Below are positions 60,721-64,000 of a DNA stretch of 64,000 bases, piece by piece; position 1 is the first letter of the stretch; every line of letters begins with the position of its first letter. The position numbers and the translations under genes were made by a program. Under the pieces are notes generated by a model. It was not told the origin of the DNA. It did not search any database and was given only the letters and a program-made list of their open reading frames with translations. The DNA lies in contig NZ_JAUXOV010000073.1 in assembly GCF_030684215.1 (NCBI RefSeq), positions 30,396 through 94,395 of the forward strand, written 5' to 3'. The stretch comes from Pseudotabrizicola sp. GTDB taxonomy: Bacteria; Pseudomonadota; Alphaproteobacteria; Rhodobacterales; Rhodobacteraceae.

Positions 60721-61604
60721 GATCCGATATCTCCTGAAACATAGTCAGCGGCAGCACGCAGCGCCGCCTCCAAAGCCTGTGCGCGATGGTCTCCGCGCGC
60801 TTCGGCCACGATATGCGCGGCCATGAACGTATCGCCCGCCCCGGTGACCCGTGTGACCAGCACCTGAGGCGGCTGCCCGGTGATCACACCCTGGCCCTGC
60901 ACACCATGGGCCGCATCGCGCCCGCCATCTGTCACCAAAACCCGTGCCGCCCCCCGCGCCAGCAGTGCCGAGGCCGCCTCTGCCGCCGAGTCGTAGCGCC
61001 CTTTGGCGATCAGCCCGGCCTCTTCCAGATTAACATAAAGCGTCGCACGTGAATGCCCCAGCAGCGGCATCAACCGCTCTGCCTTGCCGGGGCTGGCCGG
61101 GGCCACCCTCAGATCGGCGCGCGCAAACAAAGGCGATCGGGCGATATCGGAAATCAGCGCCTCGGTCAGATTGCCATCCAGCGCGATCAGCCCGGCATAG
61201 GGCGCGGCGGCAGACCCAAGCACCCCATCGCCAAGCGCGCGCAAAATCTTGTCACCCGCCGTTTCCAACGAATGCGCATCGGCAATCGCCGCAATCAGCC
61301 CGTTTGCGCCTTCAATCGCCATATAGCGGTCGGTCGGCAGATCGTCTGAGCGATAGACATGGGTGCAATCCAAGCCCATCCGCAGACAGGCCGCGATCAA
61401 CTCATCGCCCTCGGCATCGCGCCCCACCGCTGTCAGAAGCGCAGGCCGCAGGCCAAAGCGCGTAAGGGTCATGGCAATATTCATCGCAACCCCGCCTGGC
61501 AGCCGCGTAATCCGCCCTGGCACATCCGACCCCAACCGCAAGGATGACGGCGCGCGCCCGATGATGTCCCAAAGGACCGACCCAATGCACAGAATATCGC
61601 TCAT
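60717..61604 (-). CDS. psuK: PfkB-family kinase, probable pseudouridine kinase
   Basis: 295-residue sugar/nucleoside kinase. ILCIGSVLWDIIGR opens the fold, RLPGGVAMNIAMTL is the substrate glycine motif and VTRVTGAGDTFMAAHI contains the catalytic GAGD. Coupling to psuG supports pseudouridine as substrate. ATG 61604 gives the family N-terminus; an ATG at 61616 adds four residues. Confidence 0.88.
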   Translation of the reverse strand: MSDILCIGSVLWDIIGRAPSSLRLGSDVPGRITRLPGGVAMNIAMTLTRFGLRPALLTAVGRDAEGDELIAACLRMGLDCTHVYRSDDLPTDRYMAIEGANGLIAAIADAHSLETAGDKILRALGDGVLGSAAAPYAGLIALDGNLTEALISDIARSPLFARADLRVAPASPGKAERLMPLLGHSRATLYVNLEEAGLIAKGRYDSAAEAASALLARGAARVLVTDGGRDAAHGVQGQGVITGQPPQVLVTRVTGAGDTFMAAHIVAEARGDHRAQALEAALRAAADYVSGDIGS

Positions 61605-61607
61605 CAA

Positions 61608-61650
61608 GGCCCTCATCTTTGAGGGCCAAGGCCCCGCTGTTCAGGGCCTT
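61608..61650. repeat. Two tandem hairpins between bdhA and psuK
   Basis: GGCCCTC-N6-GAGGGCC (61608-61627) is directly followed by AAGGCCC-N9-GGGCCTT (61628-61650). They overlap the psuK ribosome-binding region and lack T-runs, so they may modulate psuK translation or be decaying repeat elements. Confidence 0.45.
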
Positions 61651-61662
61651 GATGGCGCGGCG

Positions 61663-62436
61663 CTATAGTGCCGTCCAGCCCCCATCGACCGAAATCGTTG
61701 TCCCGGTGATCTGCACCGCCGCATCAGAGGCCAAAAATACCGCCGTTCCGCCGATCTGTTCCACGGTCGCAAACTCGCGGCTTGGCTGACGCTCCAGCAT
61801 CACCTGTTTGATCACCGTATCGCGGTCCAAGTTGTGCTTCTTCATCTGGTCGGGGATCTGCGCCTCGACCAAGGGCGTCAGCACATAGCCGGGGCAGATC
61901 GCATTGGCGGTGATCCCTTGGCCTGCACATTCCAGTGCCGTCACCTTGGTAAAGCCCACCACCCCATGCTTGGCCGCCACATAGGCCGACTTATAGGGGC
62001 TGGCGGTCAGCCCATGGGCTGAGGCCACGTTGATCACCCGGCCCCAGCCCTTTTCCCGCATCATCGGCAGCGCGACTGCGGTGGTGTGAAAGGCCGAGCT
62101 GAGGTTGATAGCCAGAATCGCATTCCACTTGTCGACCGGGAAATCCTCGATCCCGGCCACATGCTGGATACCGGCGTTGTTCACAAGAATATCGCAAGCC
62201 CCCGCGTCGGCGATCAGCCGGCGGCACTCATCACCATTCGACATATCGGCTGCGATGTAGCGCACGGTCACGCCATGGCGCGACGACAAGGCCGCGGCCA
62301 GCGCATGATCTTCGGCGCGGTCGGTGAAACTGTTGATCACGACATCGGCACCAGCCCGCGCCAGTTCTTCGGCCACACCCAGACCAATGCCGGAATTGGA
62401 CCCGGTAACGATGGCGGTCTTGCCCTTCAGGATCAT
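61663..62436 (-). CDS. bdhA: 3-hydroxybutyrate dehydrogenase (SDR family)
   Basis: 257-residue short-chain dehydrogenase that interconverts 3-hydroxybutyrate and acetoacetate with NAD. TAIVTGSNSGIGLGVAEELA is the cofactor loop, NNAGIQHVAGIEDFP and VINVASAHGLTASPYKSAYVAAKHG give the Ser-Tyr-Lys site, and AICPGYVLTPLVEAQIPDQ is typical of the 3-hydroxybutyrate group. GGGGAAG precedes the ATG. Suggests use of polyhydroxybutyrate or ketone bodies. Confidence 0.9.
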   Translation of the reverse strand: MILKGKTAIVTGSNSGIGLGVAEELARAGADVVINSFTDRAEDHALAAALSSRHGVTVRYIAADMSNGDECRRLIADAGACDILVNNAGIQHVAGIEDFPVDKWNAILAINLSSAFHTTAVALPMMREKGWGRVINVASAHGLTASPYKSAYVAAKHGVVGFTKVTALECAGQGITANAICPGYVLTPLVEAQIPDQMKKHNLDRDTVIKQVMLERQPSREFATVEQIGGTAVFLASDAAVQITGTTISVDGGWTAL

Positions 62437-62512
62437 GGTCTTCCCCTTTTGCTGCTGCTGCGCAGGTTACATGCTGCAAACGCGAATTACAGGGGGGCCG
62501 TTCCTGCAAAGC

Positions 62513-62590
62513 CAAAAAAAACGCCGGCACGAAGCCGGCGTTAAGTTATTGAGGCAGGTTTCATACAGGCAAGAAACCTATCGAGCAGTA
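62513..62590 (-). ncRNA. Candidate small RNA upstream of bdhA
   Basis: A compact minus-strand unit: promoter at 62596-62624, predicted start near 62590, a hairpin AGGTTTC-N10-GAAACCT (about 62551-62578), then a terminator with seven Ts ending near 62514. Expected length about 78 bases. No open reading frame of note lies inside. The terminator has no other plus- or minus-strand gene to serve, since bdhA starts downstream of it and the next gene is divergent. Confidence 0.55.
62514..62542 (-). terminator. Terminator of the candidate small RNA
   Basis: On the minus strand AACGCCGGC-TTCGT-GCCGGCGTT is a perfect nine-base stem followed by an uninterrupted T-run. It lies upstream of the bdhA start, so it ends a separate transcript. 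Confidence 0.88.
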
Positions 62591-62595
62591 GCACT

Positions 62596-62624
62596 TATAT
62601 ACGCCGCTTGTTGCCGATGGCCAA
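62596..62624 (-). promoter_or_regulatory. Promoter of the candidate small RNA
   Basis: TTGGCC (62624-62619), exactly 17 bases, TATATA (62601-62596) on the minus strand: a good sigma70-type arrangement, with the terminator about 55 bases downstream of the predicted start. Confidence 0.55.
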
Positions 62625-62702
62625 GTTAAAAGTTTGAAAAGGCTCACAAGCCGCCATACGCTAGGGACCAAGAAACCAAGGCCACGGGGGATTGTCGCCA
62701 GA

Positions 62703-64000
62703 ATGGAACGGAATTTTTTCCACTTTGCACAGGGATTTGCTGCGGCGCTTTTAGTAGCACTCACGCCGTCTCTCGCCGTTTCACAGGTTGGTGATTCTGC
62801 GACCCATGGCATAGCTATGTATGGCGACCCCGCCCTCCCCCCGGATTTTGTGTCCCTGCCCCATGTGAACCCGGATGCCCCCAAAGGCGGACGCATCGTT
62901 TTCGGCGAGTCCGGCAGCTTTGACTCGATGAACCCGTTCATTCTAAAGGGCCGTGCCCCAGCGGGTCTTTCGGCCCTTACGGTAGAAACGCTGATGGGCC
63001 GGTCTTACGACGAACCCTTCACCATGTACGGCCTTTTGGCCGAATCGATCACCACAGATGCGGCCCGGACCTACGCAGAATTTACTTTGCGTGAGGCAGC
63101 CCGATTCTCTGACGGCAGCCCGGTGACCGTCGAAGACGTACGCTGGTCGTTTGAAACCTTGGGCACTCTTGGCAACCCGCGCTATCACACCGCATGGAAC
63201 AAGATCGGCAGCACCGAGATCACCGGGCCGCGCTCGATCCGCTTTACCTTCAACACCACTGACCGCGAACTGCCCCTCATCCTCGGCCTGCGCCCGATCC
63301 TGCAAAAGGCACAATGGGAGGGCAAGGTGTTCGAAGACAGCACATTAGAGGCCCCCATCGGGTCCGGCCCCTATGTGGTGGCCGGGTTTGAGACTGGCAA
63401 ATACATCAGCTACAAAAAGAACTCCGACTGGTGGGGCAAGGATCTGCCCTTCAACCGTGGCCAGCACAACTTTGACGAAGTCCGCTATGACTATTTCGGC
63501 GATGGCGGCGTGGTATTTGAGGCGTTCAAGGGCGGTCTGATCACCTCATGGCGTGAAACCAACCCGGCGAAATGGGGTAACTCGTATGACTGGCCCGAAA
63601 TCCGGTCGGGTGAGGTGGTGAAATCCGAAATTCCGCACAGCCGCCCGTCGGGGATAGAGGGCTTTGTGATGAACACCCGCCGCCCGCTGTTCGCCGATTG
63701 GCGCGTGCGCGAGGCGATGATCCTTGCCTTCAATTTTGAACTTGTAAACCAGACCCTGAACGGCGGGGCCAATCCGCGTATCCAGTCCTATTTCGGCAAC
63801 TCGCCGCTTGGTTTCACCCCCGGCACCCCGGCGGAAGGTGAGGTTCTGGCCTTGCTGGAGCCGTTCCGCGCCGACCTGTTGCCCGGCGCACTGGACGGCT
63901 ATGCCGTGCCCACGGGCGACGGGTCCGAGGCCAATCGCAGCAACATCCGCGCGGCGACCGCCCTGCTGGCCGAGGCAGGCTATACGATTGACGCGGGCGC
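62703..64000 (+). CDS. Family 5 extracellular solute-binding protein, 3' end beyond window
   Basis: The frame from ATG 62703 stays open to the window end (432 codons seen). A signal peptide (MERNFFHFAQGFAAALLVAL, then TPSLAVS) leads into a mature part with HGIAMYGDPALPPDF, HVNPDAPKGGRIVFGESGSF and FTLREAARFSDGSPVTVEDV, as in ABC peptide/nickel binding proteins, closest in style to YejA/microcin C-type. DWRVREAMILAFNFELVNQTL is the conserved central segment. The permease genes would be expected to the right of the window. Confidence 0.9.
   Translation, partial: MERNFFHFAQGFAAALLVALTPSLAVSQVGDSATHGIAMYGDPALPPDFVSLPHVNPDAPKGGRIVFGESGSFDSMNPFILKGRAPAGLSALTVETLMGRSYDEPFTMYGLLAESITTDAARTYAEFTLREAARFSDGSPVTVEDVRWSFETLGTLGNPRYHTAWNKIGSTEITGPRSIRFTFNTTDRELPLILGLRPILQKAQWEGKVFEDSTLEAPIGSGPYVVAGFETGKYISYKKNSDWWGKDLPFNRGQHNFDEVRYDYFGDGGVVFEAFKGGLITSWRETNPAKWGNSYDWPEIRSGEVVKSEIPHSRPSGIEGFVMNTRRPLFADWRVREAMILAFNFELVNQTLNGGANPRIQSYFGNSPLGFTPGTPAEGEVLALLEPFRADLLPGALDGYAVPTGDGSEANRSNIRAATALLAEAGYTIDAG

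Noticed and set aside
62561-63772. Several minus-strand frames near the right edge
   Set aside because: They are shadows of the solute-binding protein gene that runs off the window on the plus strand.

Overview
The window looks like a chromosomal core region of an alphaproteobacterium of the order Rhodobacterales (Rhodobacter/Roseobacter group). The evidence is its high GC content, the nifR3(dusB)-ntrB-ntrC-ntrY-ntrX-trkA-trkH-hfq-hflX order, a fused ispDF, cckA with a CtrA box, a recA SOS box of the alphaproteobacterial GTTC-N7-GTTC type, and an iscR-suf operon whose IscR lacks the usual cluster cysteines. No phage, transposon, integrase or CRISPR array was seen. Both ends cut through genes: a DUF6456 protein at the left edge and a family 5 solute-binding protein at the right edge.

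Layout. 1-6.4 kb: lipoate synthesis, a RatA/COQ10-like protein, hpt, a small membrane protein, a diheme cytochrome c, and a leftward cinA-pgpA-ispDF cluster. 6.6-18.5 kb: a long rightward nitrogen/redox regulation and potassium cluster, ending in hfq and hflX. 18.7-23.7 kb: guaB, an RsmB-like methyltransferase and the CckA hybrid kinase. 23.7-28.7 kb: a sulfotransferase-like gene, recA under a LexA box, alaS and a DUF1330 protein. 28.8-36.8 kb: a glutamine amidotransferase, a DctB/DctD-type pair, and a TAXI-type TRAP transporter with a fused permease. 36.9-43.2 kb: typA, yitT, an FkbM methyltransferase, icd, and an alpha/beta hydrolase-small protein-HD cluster. 43.3-51.5 kb: the iscR-iscS-sufB-(methyltransferase-like)-sufC-sufD-yip1-yip1-sufS operon behind a promoter overlapped by a perfect inverted repeat. 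51.6-64 kb: tRNA-Arg(CCG), a SulP permease, an FAD oxidoreductase, a LuxR-type regulator, tsf and rpsB, a patatin, a DUF502 protein, psuG-psuK-bdhA, and the start of a peptide-type solute-binding protein.

Themes. Regulation is dense: four histidine kinases (NtrB, NtrY, CckA, DctB-like), three AAA+ response regulators, IscR, LuxR and Hfq. Two of the three AAA+ regulators (NtrC, NtrX) lack the sigma54-contacting GAFTGA loop; only the DctD-like one keeps a variant (GAFPGA).

The least explained parts are non-coding. One is a probable small RNA of about 78 nt with its own promoter and terminator, on the minus strand at 62513-62590. The other is a strongly structured segment with competing pairings and a terminator, downstream of luxR at 55672-55937. 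No clearly new multi-gene defence or metabolic system was found; the embedded methyltransferase-like and YIP1 genes of the suf operon are the most interesting protein-level unknowns.
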